Shown: piece by piece, positions 1 through 7,651 of the stretch
Layout of the letters: each line of letters begins with the position of its first letter
Numbering within the stretch: position 1 is the stretch's first letter
Assembly (NCBI GenBank): GCA_031273075.1
Contig: JAISSM010000019.1
Span: 1-35,151, forward strand
Length of the DNA stretch: 35,151 bases
Direction of reading: 5' to 3'
DNA from: Rickettsiales bacterium
GTDB taxonomy: Bacteria; Pseudomonadota; Alphaproteobacteria; Rs-D84
Translations under genes and position numbers: made by a program
The notes under the pieces: generated by a model
Told to the model about the DNA's origin: nothing
What the model saw: only the letters and a program-made list of their open reading frames with translations
Database searches by the model: none

Positions 1-750
1 GTCCCTTCCGCTGTTCGCCTCCGCCCTTTCGCTTACATAATCTTCTCCAAGCGCCCTGTTGATCCCGTCCGTGTCCGTGCCTCTGTTTTGATACAATCGC
101 GACGTGTCGGCGATCAACTCCGATTCTATTCCCGGCGCCATCCCGAGAACTTCCTTCGCGGACTTCGTTTTGCCCGCAAGCTCCATGTATTTCCTTCGCG
201 CGGTAAAAAGCTGACCCGGGTCCTCAGGCGACGATCCAGTATTTTCATACGGAACGCTTTTGCCGCCGCCGATCCCGCATATTATCGTGCTCAAGTACGA
301 CCGCATTTCCGCGTCCGCCGCCTTGTCCGCGTTCATTTCCGCGATGCCCTGCATCATCTGCATCCCGCCGATCCCGGTCGCCGCCATCGTAAGCCCGCCA
401 AGCATTCTGTTTTCCAGCGACGTTTCATTTTCCTTGGCGGCGTCCGCTTTTCTCCGAAGGTCCGCCACATCCTCCGCGGAATACGTTTTTTCCGACGCGG
501 CCTTCGCGTCCCTTATCGCCTTGTCCCTGACGCTTTTATTTACTTTGTCTTTCCAATCCGCGGCCAGGTTCTCGACGGCTTTCATAAGCGTGATTTTGGC
601 GGTCTCTATCGATTTGGCGTTCGTTATCGCGGCCTTATCGCCGTTGAAATCCGAAAACGCCGAAATCGGCGCAAAAAACGCCAGCGCAAACGTCAGAGCG
701 CAAAAAACGCACGGCAAAAAAGGGTGCCTTGGACACCGTCCCGATTTCAT
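1..750 (-). CDS. Exported protein of unknown function, C-terminus beyond left edge
   Basis: The reading frame is open from an ATG at 750 to the window edge (250 codons). I translated it by hand. The N-terminus has basic residues followed by a hydrophobic stretch ending near residue 31 (LTFALAFFAPISAF), which reads as a Sec signal peptide. The mature part is rich in Ala, Lys and Glu with likely helical segments, then a Gly/Met-rich stretch around residues 115-130 (GGLTMAATGIGGMQMM) that could be membrane-associated. I do not recognise the family. It starts 47 nt after the pheT stop in the same direction, so it may be read from the pheT transcript. The Shine-Dalgarno sequence (AGAGAG) is weak. 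Confidence 0.7.
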   Translation of the reverse strand, partial: MKSGRCPRHPFLPCVFCALTFALAFFAPISAFSDFNGDKAAITNAKSIETAKITLMKAVENLAADWKDKVNKSVRDKAIRDAKAASEKTYSAEDVADLRRKADAAKENETSLENRMLGGLTMAATGIGGMQMMQGIAEMNADKAADAEMRSYLSTIICGIGGGKSVPYENTGSSPEDPGQLFTARRKYMELAGKTKSAKEVLGMAPGIESELIADTSRLYQNRGTDTDGINRALGEDYVSERAEANSGRD

Positions 751-797
751 TTCTCTCTATCTTTATAATTTTATCAGAAATCGGGGGGAAAAAAAAG

Positions 798-1583
798 TTA
801 TTTATCGCGGATTTTCGCGCCAAGTTTTTCGACGGACGCCGTCACTTTGTTCTGGATTTCCAAAAGGTCCGCGTCGGTCAGATTCCGCGCCGGTTCCAAC
901 GTTATCTCGAACGCGACGGAGTTTTCATAAAAATCGAATTCGGTGACGCTTTTGATCTGCGGATCCGCGGATTTCGCCGCCGCGACGATTTTTTCGGCCG
1001 GGAGTTCCCCCTTCAAGGCGAATGAAAAGTCGCGAGTTATGGGTTGGAAGTTATTCTCTGCGATATGCGATATGCGATCCCCGCCTCCGCGGGGATGACA
1101 ATAATTTTTGATATATGATATATCGTCTATTACGCCCAGAACCACAGGGGTTTTGATTTTCCAATATTTTGCCAGTTTCGGGTGCAATTGGCCGAATTCC
1201 CCCAAGGTTTTTCCGTCCCTTACAAGGCGGCCGTATCTGTACGGATGCGCCCACATCGGAGGATTGTCGGTTTTCGTTTCCGCTTTGCCAACGTACGCCA
1301 AGAGGTCGGCCTTCACGTCGAAGATATCGACCGGTCTTTCGCGTTTAAGCCAATGTCTTTTTTCGGCCGCACCCGCGCGCGCTATCACTATCTGTTTATG
1401 CTCGTCCCCCGGATCGGGCCCGTCGAACACAGTTCCGACCTCAAACATAGCAAGGTCGGGATATCCCCTTTTTTCGTTCTCCGCCACCGCGTCCAGCATA
1501 TTCGGAACAAGGCTGTTCCGCGCCGTGTTCATATAATCGGCCAAAGGATTCGCCAATTTCACATTCGGTTTATCCGAAACCAA
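798..1583 (-). CDS. pheT: Phenylalanyl-tRNA synthetase beta chain, C-terminal part (split pheT)
   Basis: This is the downstream part of pheT, in the same frame as the upstream part but separated by a TAA at 1623-1625. It holds the end of the catalytic-like module (LANPLADYMNTARNSLVP, MFEVG) and the C-terminal ferredoxin-fold anticodon-binding (FDX-ACB) domain (PITRDFSF to the end, about 80 residues). Homology resumes directly after the TAA, around 1610. If it is translated separately, the nearest start is a TTG at 1583, with a purine-rich AAAGAGAG just upstream. About 20 residues before the FDX-ACB domain (near 1045-1110) match no PheT sequence I know and coincide with a palindrome flanked by 7-bp repeats. 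Confidence 0.75.
   Translation of the reverse strand: MVSDKPNVKLANPLADYMNTARNSLVPNMLDAVAENEKRGYPDLAMFEVGTVFDGPDPGDEHKQIVIARAGAAEKRHWLKRERPVDIFDVKADLLAYVGKAETKTDNPPMWAHPYRYGRLVRDGKTLGEFGQLHPKLAKYWKIKTPVVLGVIDDISYIKNYCHPRGGGDRISHIAENNFQPITRDFSFALKGELPAEKIVAAAKSADPQIKSVTEFDFYENSVAFEITLEPARNLTDADLLEIQNKVTASVEKLGAKIRDK
1059..1122. repeat. Palindrome with 7-bp repeats inside pheT (3' part)
   Basis: TGCGATA x2.9 (1059-1078), then an 8-bp arm palindrome ATCCCCGC-CTCC-GCGGGGAT (1077-1096) followed by GACA, then TGATATA x2 (1109-1122). It lies in frame in the coding sequence, just before the FDX-ACB domain. Confidence 0.85.
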
Positions 1584-1622
1584 TCTCTCTTTGAAAAGGT
1601 TGCCGAAGCCGTACGATTTATG

Positions 1623-3131
1623 TTAGACAAGCCTTCGCGTTTTCGCAAAGAAATCGTTCTCTTCGCAAACCGGCTTTATGTCGACCATTTTCGGCGACGG
1701 GCTTATATTCATATCCGCGATCCTGTCATAGCCGCATATACGCACTATGTCGGAGGTCAATTTTTCCGCTATCGCGTCGTCGACGCGCCAAGGCGGACAG
1801 CTTACCGTCCAAAGTTCGCGGTCGACCGTGATTTCATAACCGAGTTTTTCAAGGATCTCTTTTTGCGTTTTTTCATCGACGTCGAATCCTATTCTTCGTT
1901 TGAAAAATTTCGGGTCGTATTTTATTTTCGGGCCCGTGAATTCCGCCCGGACGCAACTTGCCGCCGAAATTTTTCCGCCGCATTCCTTCATAATGATTTC
2001 CGACGCCAAGGCAAGCGCCTGTGTCGTCATGGTCGGGTCTATGCCGCGCTCAAACCTGTAACTCGAATCCGTCGAAAGGCCCAAACGACGGCGCGTTTTC
2101 CTTATTCCCAGCGGTTCGAAATACGCGGATTCCAAAATTATATTTTCGGTTTTGTCCGTCGTCATTCCGCGCTTGCCCCCCATCACGCCCGCAAGCGCGA
2201 GTATCCCGTCCGCGTCCGTGATCACAAGGTCGTCCGCCGAAAGAATGTGTTCGGCGTCGAAAAGGTCCGTGAATTTTTCGCCGTCCTTCGCGTTCCTGAT
2301 TATAATATCGCCCTTGATTTCGTCCGCGTCGAAGCAATGCATCGGCTGACCTATATCAAAGCAAACATAATTCGTCGCGTCGACCGGCGCGTTCTTCGGA
2401 TTGATTCCGATCGCGGACAGGCGCGATGCGATCTTGTCGCACGACGGCGCGATTTTTATTCCGCGGATTTCAACGAAGTTATAGGTCGGGCATCTTTCCG
2501 GGTTTTTAATAACAATTTTTCGGGATTCGGGATTCGGGATTCGGGATTCGGTTCCCGCCTTCGCGGGAATGACAGGGATTCGGGAGGCGATGAATTTTCC
2601 TATGCCGGTTGCGGACAGATCGCGCGCTATGCCCCGGACGGCCAAATAATCCGGGCGGTTCGCCAAGACCTTCGCATCGAACACGGCGTTCGCGTCGGAC
2701 GCCTTTTCGCCGTTCCACGGTTCGCCCAATTTCGCGTTTTTAAGCTCCATAATCCCGCCGTGATCGTCGCCGGCGCCCAATTCCTTTTCGCTGCACATCA
2801 TTCCGTCGGATTCGAATCCCTTGATTTTTCCGACTTTGATTTCAACGCCCCCGACAACGCATCCCGGACGCGCCAAGGCCGACACAAGTCCGACACGGCA
2901 ATTCGGCGCGCCGCACACGACCTGTCTTATATCCTTTCCGTCATCCACTTTAAGCAGATGCAGATGCGTGTCCGGTATGTCGGAACATTCGACGATTTTC
3001 GCCGCAACGGGTTCGGAAGGCGCGGACAGATTTTCGACTTCAAGCCCTATGCCGGTCAATTTGTCCGCAATCCCGCGCGCCGTCTCCTTTGTGTCCAGAT
3101 AATCCAAAAGCCAATCGTAAGTCCAATTCAT
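1623..3131 (-). CDS. pheT: Phenylalanyl-tRNA synthetase beta chain, N-terminal part, ends at in-frame TAA
   Basis: PheT pairs with PheS as an alpha2-beta2 enzyme that charges tRNA-Phe. The start is ATG 3131 (MNWTYDWLLDYLD), right after the pheS stop, with AAGGA 8 nt upstream. In order are the EMAP/OB-fold tRNA-binding domain (about 40-150), the B3/B4 editing domain (from about 205) and the B5 domain (to about 480). The frame stops at codon 503 just after the core begins (AKTRRLV), and homology continues in the same frame past the stop. Start to final stop is about 777 residues, close to the usual size. Residues of about 184-208 are a foreign insert (VIPAKAGTESRIPNPES) encoded by a palindrome and 7-bp repeats. 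Confidence 0.85.
   Translation of the reverse strand: MNWTYDWLLDYLDTKETARGIADKLTGIGLEVENLSAPSEPVAAKIVECSDIPDTHLHLLKVDDGKDIRQVVCGAPNCRVGLVSALARPGCVVGGVEIKVGKIKGFESDGMMCSEKELGAGDDHGGIMELKNAKLGEPWNGEKASDANAVFDAKVLANRPDYLAVRGIARDLSATGIGKFIASRIPVIPAKAGTESRIPNPESRKIVIKNPERCPTYNFVEIRGIKIAPSCDKIASRLSAIGINPKNAPVDATNYVCFDIGQPMHCFDADEIKGDIIIRNAKDGEKFTDLFDAEHILSADDLVITDADGILALAGVMGGKRGMTTDKTENIILESAYFEPLGIRKTRRRLGLSTDSSYRFERGIDPTMTTQALALASEIIMKECGGKISAASCVRAEFTGPKIKYDPKFFKRRIGFDVDEKTQKEILEKLGYEITVDRELWTVSCPPWRVDDAIAEKLTSDIVRICGYDRIADMNISPSPKMVDIKPVCEENDFFAKTRRLV
2521..2584. repeat. Palindrome with 7-bp repeats inside pheT (5' part)
   Basis: CGGGATT x4 (2521-2548), then a 7-bp arm palindrome TTCCCGC-CTTC-GCGGGAA (2552-2569) followed by TGACA, then another partial GGGATTCGGGA. 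It lies in frame, between the tRNA-binding and B3/B4 domains. It is a different repeat sequence from 1059-1122 but has the same architecture. Confidence 0.88.
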
Positions 3132-3132
3132 C

Positions 3133-4110
3133 TTAAAATCCTTTCGCTTCAAGCCAGCGTATGTCGCCGTCGAAAAATTTGCGTATGTCGTTAAGTCCGT
3201 ATTTCAGCATAGCAAGTCTGTCAAGGCCCGGTCCGAACGCGAAGCCCTGGACCTTGTCCGGATCAAGCCCGCACATTCGAAGCACGTTCGGATGCACCAT
3301 GCCCGCGCCGCCCATTTCCAGCCAAAGGCCGCTTCCCTTCGACGGAAGGCCCGTTTTTTTATCCCATTCCAAATCGAATTCTATGCTGGGCTCCGTAAAC
3401 GGGAAGTACGACGGGCGGATGCGAAGCGATATGTCCTTCGTTCCGAATATCAATTCAAGATACGTTCTTATGTCGGATATCAGGTCCGCAAGCGTTATGT
3501 CCTTTCCCAAGACCACGCCGTCGTATTGGTGGAACATCGGCGAATGCGTCGCGTCCAGATCGCGCCTGTATGTCGCGCCCGACGTGATGACCTTGGTCTT
3601 GTCTTTGCGCTTTGTCATTTCGCGCACGGTAACCGTCGTCGAATGGCCGCGCAGAAGATTGTCGGTTCCCTCTATGAAAAACGTGTCCTGCATGTCGCGC
3701 GCGGGATGATACGGCGGAACGTTCAGCGCGGTGAAATTATGGAAATCGTCCTCCAGTTCCGGCCCTTCGGCCAATTCGTATCCCATGCTTTGGAAAACGC
3801 GGCTTAAATCCTTCCAGATTCGCGTCAACGGATGGACCTTGCCCGACCGTTCCGGCGCGGGGCTTCTTGTCGCGTCGATCTTGTCGCCGGACAACGCGGC
3901 CATTATTTTTTCATTCTCTATTTCCGACCGGCGCGTTTTGAACGCGTTCTGCAATTCTTCCTTTTCCGCATTAAGCGCCGCGCGCTCTTTCTCCGGCAGA
4001 TCCTTCATCGTTTTAAGACGCGCCGTCATGGTTCCGTTTTTGCCGAACGCGGCCGAATGCAATTTCTGCAGCTCTTCAAGATCGTTTATTTTTTTTATCT
4101 GTTCCAACAT
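3133..4110 (-). CDS. pheS: Phenylalanyl-tRNA synthetase alpha chain
   Basis: Catalytic subunit of phenylalanyl-tRNA synthetase (class II), making Phe-tRNA in the cytoplasm. It has 325 residues, typical for the bacterial family. The N-terminus is the tRNA-binding coiled coil (about 1-85). The catalytic domain shows HPARDMQDTFFIEG, the HSPMFHQYDG region, GGAGMVHPNVL and a C-terminal GLDRLAMLKYGLNDIRKFF, matching class II motifs. ATG 4110 is chosen over longer frames because it gives the normal N-terminus and has AAGGA 7 nt upstream. pheT follows one nucleotide after the stop, so the two are probably translationally coupled. Confidence 0.97.
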   Translation of the reverse strand: MLEQIKKINDLEELQKLHSAAFGKNGTMTARLKTMKDLPEKERAALNAEKEELQNAFKTRRSEIENEKIMAALSGDKIDATRSPAPERSGKVHPLTRIWKDLSRVFQSMGYELAEGPELEDDFHNFTALNVPPYHPARDMQDTFFIEGTDNLLRGHSTTVTVREMTKRKDKTKVITSGATYRRDLDATHSPMFHQYDGVVLGKDITLADLISDIRTYLELIFGTKDISLRIRPSYFPFTEPSIEFDLEWDKKTGLPSKGSGLWLEMGGAGMVHPNVLRMCGLDPDKVQGFAFGPGLDRLAMLKYGLNDIRKFFDGDIRWLEAKGF

Positions 4111-4137
4111 GGTTTTTCCTTTCCAGACGTTTAGGCA

Positions 4138-4163
4138 ATAATACCGCCTTTCGGCGGCATTAT
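4138..4163 (-). promoter_or_regulatory. Intercistronic hairpin before pheS
   Basis: An inverted repeat with two stems (ATAAT/ATTAT and CCGCC/GGCGG) separated by one mismatch and closed by a 4-nt GAAA-type loop on the minus strand. It lies between rplT and pheS, 28 nt before the pheS start. There is no T-run, so it is not an intrinsic terminator. It could be a processing site or mRNA stabiliser. I see no Phe-rich leader peptide that would suggest classical pheST attenuation. Confidence 0.5.
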
Positions 4164-4189
4164 CAACACAACAAAGCGCGGCCGAAAAT

Positions 4190-4555
4190 CTATTTCTTAG
4201 CGGTCGTAAATCGTTTTGATTCTTCGATAAGTTTTTTGAAGTTTTCGTCGTTCGCAAACGCCATCTCGGCCAAGACTTTCCTGTCGACCGTTATGTTCGC
4301 CTTCTTAAGCCCGCTCATAAACGAAGCGTACGTCATTCCGTTTGCCCTTACCGCGGCGTTGATCCTTATGATCCACAGCGATCTGAACGTCCGCTTTTTC
4401 GCGCGGCGGTCGCGGTACGCGTACTGTCCCGCCTTGTCGACTTTTTCCTTCGCGGCCTTGAACGTGCCGTGATGGCGGCCGAGGAATCCCTTCGCCTTTT
4501 CCAATACTTTTTTATGTTTCTGCTTTACGGTCGTCCCGCGTTTTACACGTGCCAT
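4190..4555 (-). CDS. rplT: 50S ribosomal protein L20
   Basis: L20 binds 23S rRNA early in 50S assembly and in some bacteria represses its own operon. It has 121 residues, close to the usual length. The N-terminus MARVKRGTT is the family signature, followed by the long basic helix (HKKVLEKAKGF, YRDRRAKKRTFRSLWI) and the globular C-terminal domain (NGMTYASFM, DRKVLAEMA). It follows rpmI by 10 nt and precedes pheS, the standard rpmI-rplT-pheST order. infC, the usual upstream partner, is not here. Confidence 0.98.
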   Translation of the reverse strand: MARVKRGTTVKQKHKKVLEKAKGFLGRHHGTFKAAKEKVDKAGQYAYRDRRAKKRTFRSLWIIRINAAVRANGMTYASFMSGLKKANITVDRKVLAEMAFANDENFKKLIEESKRFTTAKK

Positions 4556-4565
4556 TTTTCACCCC

Positions 4566-4772
4566 CTAGTCCCGCAAACCATACGGCGCCAGTTTTTTAA
4601 TCTGATCCGCCATATTCTCGTTGACATATTGAACTTTGCGCCCCGCGCGAAGCGACCGCTTCGCCCTTTTGCGCAGCATGTGATTGTGGCCCTGACGCCG
4701 GACCTGAACAAGGCCCCCCGCCGTCATTTTGGCACGCTTTTTAAGCGTTGACTTTGTTTTCAGCTTTGGCAT
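4566..4772 (-). CDS. rpmI: 50S ribosomal protein L35
   Basis: A small basic 50S protein of 68 residues. MPKLKTKSTLKKRAK is the family N-terminus, which fixes the start at 4772, and AAGGA precedes it at normal spacing. The middle shows GHNHMLRKRAKRS, close to the L35 consensus. It is the first gene of rpmI-rplT-pheS-pheT. Confidence 0.97.
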   Translation of the reverse strand: MPKLKTKSTLKKRAKMTAGGLVQVRRQGHNHMLRKRAKRSLRAGRKVQYVNENMADQIKKLAPYGLRD

Positions 4773-4830
4773 TTCTATATCCTTTTTCACATCCTTGCGG
4801 CAGCCATATCAAGCCGTTTCGGATGCGCCG

Positions 4831-4858
4831 ATTATTGCATAAAAATTCGGAAAAGCAA
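4831..4858 (-). promoter_or_regulatory. Probable promoter of rpmI-rplT-pheST
   Basis: On the minus strand there is a -35 TTGCTT (4853-4858), a 16-bp spacer and a -10 AATAAT (4831-4836), about 60 nt before rpmI. Both boxes are one or two bases off consensus. The region lies between the stop of the upstream hypothetical gene and rpmI, which suits an operon promoter. Confidence 0.45.
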
Positions 4859-4870
4859 CTAAAAAATCGT

Positions 4871-5416
4871 CTATCCTTCAATGCACCCGCGGCAATCTTT
4901 GAGATACTCCACCATTTTCATCACAAGGTCATCAAGGTCTGGGACGGATTTTGCCGGGGAAACGTCGACAAGCTCTATTTTTTTGTTTTCGGGGTCAATC
5001 ACCGCCGTGGCCGTTATCAACCGTTTGGTTTTTTCGTCTATATATTCCATCTGGACGTTGCTTATAAGGCATGAATCAATGAATTTGATATTCATGCGCG
5101 GGCCGTATATTTCAAACGAATCCCGACCCCAAAACTTCCATTCGACAGGATTGCCGTTGTCGATGATCAACTGTTCCCTGTCCCAAAAACCGGGCTTTAC
5201 ATACGTTCTGGTCACACATTTCACACTTTCATTATTACCGACCTTGACAGTTATTATTACATACGAATCGCCTTTTCTCGTATGACTGTGGCCGGGCTTG
5301 TCGCCAGGAAATCTTTTAAGCAACGCGTCTTTCCCAAACATACCCAGGTCCTTCAAGAAATGTGGCCGCTTTGTTTTGAAGGCACTTTTATAGCCAAATA
5401 ATGATTTGAATAGCAT
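4871..5416 (-). CDS. Hypothetical protein, 181 residues
   Basis: I do not recognise this protein. It starts at ATG 5416 with AAGGA 7 nt upstream and a strong promoter further up. There is no signal peptide or membrane segment. The N-terminus is basic and aromatic (FKSLFGYKSAFKTKRPHFL). The middle alternates hydrophobic and charged residues as beta strands do (YVIITVKVGNNESVKCVTRT, RLITATAVIDPENKKIELVD). The C-terminal helix ends in CRGC. The gene is visibly richer in A and T than its neighbours, which hints at later acquisition. It is followed by rpmI in the same direction with no clear terminator between. Confidence 0.75.
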   Translation of the reverse strand: MLFKSLFGYKSAFKTKRPHFLKDLGMFGKDALLKRFPGDKPGHSHTRKGDSYVIITVKVGNNESVKCVTRTYVKPGFWDREQLIIDNGNPVEWKFWGRDSFEIYGPRMNIKFIDSCLISNVQMEYIDEKTKRLITATAVIDPENKKIELVDVSPAKSVPDLDDLVMKMVEYLKDCRGCIEG

Positions 5417-5441
5417 TTTTTATCCTTATTAAAGTGGGCAT

Positions 5442-5470
5442 AATATATTATATTAAATATAATTTGTCAA
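5442..5470 (-). promoter_or_regulatory. Promoter of the 181-residue hypothetical gene
   Basis: On the minus strand there is a consensus -35 TTGACA (5465-5470), a 17-bp spacer and a -10 TATATT (5442-5447), 26 nt before the ATG at 5416. The AT-rich spacer begins AATTAT, as it does in the promoter of the next hypothetical gene. Confidence 0.7.
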
Positions 5471-5490
5471 GATTTTTTTGACCGACCCGA

Positions 5491-6045
5491 TTATTGGATA
5501 TGGGCGATATTTTTAAGGATTCCTATGAGACGGCCTATCTCAGCCCGTTTATATTCCGCATACTGCCCTTTAAGCGCGATTTCAACCGCCGCGTTTATTT
5601 CTTGGGCCAGCATGACGCCGCGGCCGGGAACGTCGCCGTCGTCATTCACCATATATGTTGTTTCGATGATCGGGCCGTGGAGGAAAGCGGGCTGCTCTAC
5701 ATAAATCCCAAATTTGTCTTTAAGCATCGCGCGGACATTCCCGTCATTCTTCCATCCGCAATGTTTTCTGGCAAAATTTTCCAGGGACTGTTCGGCATTG
5801 ATCGCAACCATGTAGGTTTTCCTACATATGCCCTTGCATACGAACGCGCGCTTCGGGCTGAGCGGCCCGGATTTTTTCTCCACGTTTTTGTCGGCAAAGA
5901 ACAGACATTCCGGACTGCAAAAAGCCCTATGTTTAAACTTTACCTTCTCGTGTTTGGCCCCTTTTATTTTAAGGCCTATTCCGACGACTATTTCGCCGAC
6001 CGGATTTGCGGACGCATCGGAAGATAAAGACAGGACATGTTCCAT
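5491..6045 (-). CDS. Hypothetical protein, 184 residues, two Cys pairs
   Basis: Unrecognised soluble protein. It starts at ATG 6045 with AGGAA upstream. Residues of about 42-75 contain FCSPEC and VCKGIC, two C-x3-C pairs that could bind zinc. The C-terminal half holds a segment PAFLHGPIIETTYMV and a helical tail (AEYKRAEIGRLIGILKNIAH). There is no signal peptide or membrane segment. The base composition is richer in A and T than the housekeeping genes. Its leader (TTTGATTCAGGAATAAAAA) is nearly identical to that of the unknown gene X4 at 22870-23256. Confidence 0.75.
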   Translation of the reverse strand: MEHVLSLSSDASANPVGEIVVGIGLKIKGAKHEKVKFKHRAFCSPECLFFADKNVEKKSGPLSPKRAFVCKGICRKTYMVAINAEQSLENFARKHCGWKNDGNVRAMLKDKFGIYVEQPAFLHGPIIETTYMVNDDGDVPGRGVMLAQEINAAVEIALKGQYAEYKRAEIGRLIGILKNIAHIQ

Positions 6046-6067
6046 TTTTTATTCCTGAATCAAACGA

Positions 6068-6104
6068 GGGTAACTTTAATATATAAAACATAATTTGTCA
6101 ATAA
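6068..6104 (-). promoter_or_regulatory. Probable promoter of the 184-residue hypothetical gene
   Basis: On the minus strand a TTGACA is followed by AATTATGTTTTATATAT and then TAAAGT at 17-bp spacing, with other AT-rich -10 candidates nearby. It has the same opening (TTGACAAATTAT) as the promoter at 5442-5470. Confidence 0.55.
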
Positions 6105-6112
6105 TGACGCGA

Positions 6113-7165
6113 CTATCTGTATTCTTTCGGCAACAGGATATACATTTGGCCGGGCGCGTTCTGGCCCTGGGCGTATTCGAACGCCTCGTCGCCTTCGCCG
6201 AAATATATGTCGCCGCGGTTATAGCCAATTATCGCGCTTCCCGTGTCCTGGGCGACCATAAGTTTTTGGAATGATTTTCCGTTCGTCAACGTGGTCGCGA
6301 CATACGTCGGCATTCCCAGAGTATAGATGTTCTTGTCTATCGCAACGCTTCGTATTTTCGTCAAGGGAACGCCCATGTTTCCCGTCACTTCGTCCGCCGC
6401 GGATTCGGCGTAATACACATAACGCGCGTTGTTGGATATCAACTCCGCCGCCAAGGCGCGGTTCTTTTTAAGGTATTCGCGGACGGAATGCATGCCGTAT
6501 CCGTCGGGCGGACGGATGCCGCGCTCCACCAGCTGGGCCCCTATTCCCGTAAACTGCATTTCGTTCGTAGTCGCGACCGAAAGCCGAATTTCCGTTCCGT
6601 CGTCAAGGGCCAGCTTCGCGGCCCCGTTTATTTGCGCGACCTGCAAGTCGATCGGATCCGTCCAATACAGTATCTCGCCTATGCGGTCGTTTATTATCCT
6701 TTGGCTGTGCACGCCTTTGAATTCGCGCCCGTCTTTCGGAACGCCCAAGACCGGCGCGCTGCATTCCGTGCTTTTTTGGCGGCACGCGGGGATGATCAAA
6801 GTGGCATAGCCCGTGAATTTTCCGCCCTTCGTCGCGTCGTCCGACACCTTATAGGGCTTAAAATGCTGTTCGAACCATTTCCGGACGGTCAGTGTGTCCG
6901 CGGACGATCCGGGCAGAAACCGGCACTTTTCCCGAACCAATTGTTCGTCCGGGACCACCCGGCCCGCGTATTGTATGGATTTAGCGCGGCATGTGTTTCT
7001 GAACGCCTGAAGCGCGTATCTTTGGTCGTCGTTCCGCCAGCCCGGAAGTTCTGAAAACCCGACCGGGGTCATATTCCGCGTGATTTTGCTTTGGTCCCCG
7101 GCATGGTCGGGCATATCGAATATCCCGCACGACGACAACAGCAATACAAAAATCAATTTTTTCAT
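6113..7165 (-). CDS. mltA: Membrane-bound lytic murein transglycosylase A (lipoprotein)
   Basis: Cleaves the glycan strands of peptidoglycan, leaving 1,6-anhydromuramyl ends, and is anchored as a lipoprotein in the outer membrane. The N-terminus MKKLIFVLLLSSC is a lipoprotein signal with the acceptor Cys at residue 13. The MltA domain follows, with FTGYATLIIPA, and near the C-terminus AQDTGSAIIGYNRGDIYFG, the 3D (Asp-rich) motif that carries the catalytic Asp. The length of 350 residues is normal. It is divergent from secB. In many alphaproteobacteria mltA and secB are near each other, separated by tim44-like and fxsA genes that are absent here. Confidence 0.93.
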   Translation of the reverse strand: MKKLIFVLLLSSCGIFDMPDHAGDQSKITRNMTPVGFSELPGWRNDDQRYALQAFRNTCRAKSIQYAGRVVPDEQLVREKCRFLPGSSADTLTVRKWFEQHFKPYKVSDDATKGGKFTGYATLIIPACRQKSTECSAPVLGVPKDGREFKGVHSQRIINDRIGEILYWTDPIDLQVAQINGAAKLALDDGTEIRLSVATTNEMQFTGIGAQLVERGIRPPDGYGMHSVREYLKKNRALAAELISNNARYVYYAESAADEVTGNMGVPLTKIRSVAIDKNIYTLGMPTYVATTLTNGKSFQKLMVAQDTGSAIIGYNRGDIYFGEGDEAFEYAQGQNAPGQMYILLPKEYR

Positions 7166-7171
7166 ATTTTT

Positions 7172-7224
7172 TTGACAATCCGGTTAATTGCGCTATATTA
7201 TACCAAAAACAGGAGTATTTACAA
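7172..7224. promoter_or_regulatory. Overlapping divergent promoters of secB (+) and mltA (-)
   Basis: Plus strand: -35 TTGACA 7172-7177, 16-bp spacer, -10 TATATT 7194-7199, feeding secB. Minus strand: -35 TTGTAA 7219-7224, 16-bp spacer, -10 TATAAT 7197-7202, feeding mltA. The two -10 boxes share bases, so the promoters should compete for polymerase. The secB Shine-Dalgarno AGGAG is at 7211-7215. Confidence 0.75.
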
Positions 7225-7225
7225 A

Positions 7226-7651
7226 ATGGCGCAATTCAAACTTATGTCCTCGTTCCTTAAAAAACTGTCGTTCGACTCGCCCAGCGTGCCGGAGTTGTTT
7301 TTCAAACAGGACAACACCCAGGCGAAAATGGACATCAATCTGGATATTCAGATCAAGTCCAGCGAAAACAAATTGTTCATGGTCGACCTTGTCACAAAAC
7401 TTCATTCCAAACTTGACGATCCGAAGGCGGCCAAAACCGTGTTCGAAATCGACTGCGTATATTCCGCGCTGGTCCAAATCGAAAAGGACGACGGCGAGGA
7501 AGACGTGAAACATTCCCTTTTGGCCGACGTTCCGACGCTGTTGTTTCCGAACGTCCGCGCTTTGGTCCTTCGCATGACGGCGGAGTCGGGCTTTCCGCCC
7601 TTCCAAATGCAGGTCGTGGATTTCGAGGAACTGTACAAGAGCAAGAAATAA
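7226..7651 (+). CDS. secB: Protein-export chaperone SecB
   Basis: A cytoplasmic tetrameric chaperone that holds preproteins unfolded and passes them to SecA. It has 141 residues. Family signatures are the N-terminal LKKLSFDSPSVPELFF, the beta strands with KLFMVDLVTKLHSKL and VFEIDCVYSALVQI, and the region LLFPNVRALVLRMTAESGFPPFQMQVVDFEELY with the conserved Pro and Arg. ATG 7226 has AGGAG 10 nt upstream. It is a single-gene unit closed by a strong terminator. With SecY and SecG also in this window it supports a normal Sec pathway. Confidence 0.96.
   Translation: MAQFKLMSSFLKKLSFDSPSVPELFFKQDNTQAKMDINLDIQIKSSENKLFMVDLVTKLHSKLDDPKAAKTVFEIDCVYSALVQIEKDDGEEDVKHSLLADVPTLLFPNVRALVLRMTAESGFPPFQMQVVDFEELYKSKK

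Noticed and set aside
1623..1625. Reassigned TAA codon
   Set aside because: Many other genes in the window end normally at TAA, so a changed genetic code is not supported.
1182..3194. 670-codon open frame on the plus strand opposite pheT
   Set aside because: It mirrors pheT codons, has no homology I can see and an Arg/Phe-rich composition typical of antisense shadows in this genome.
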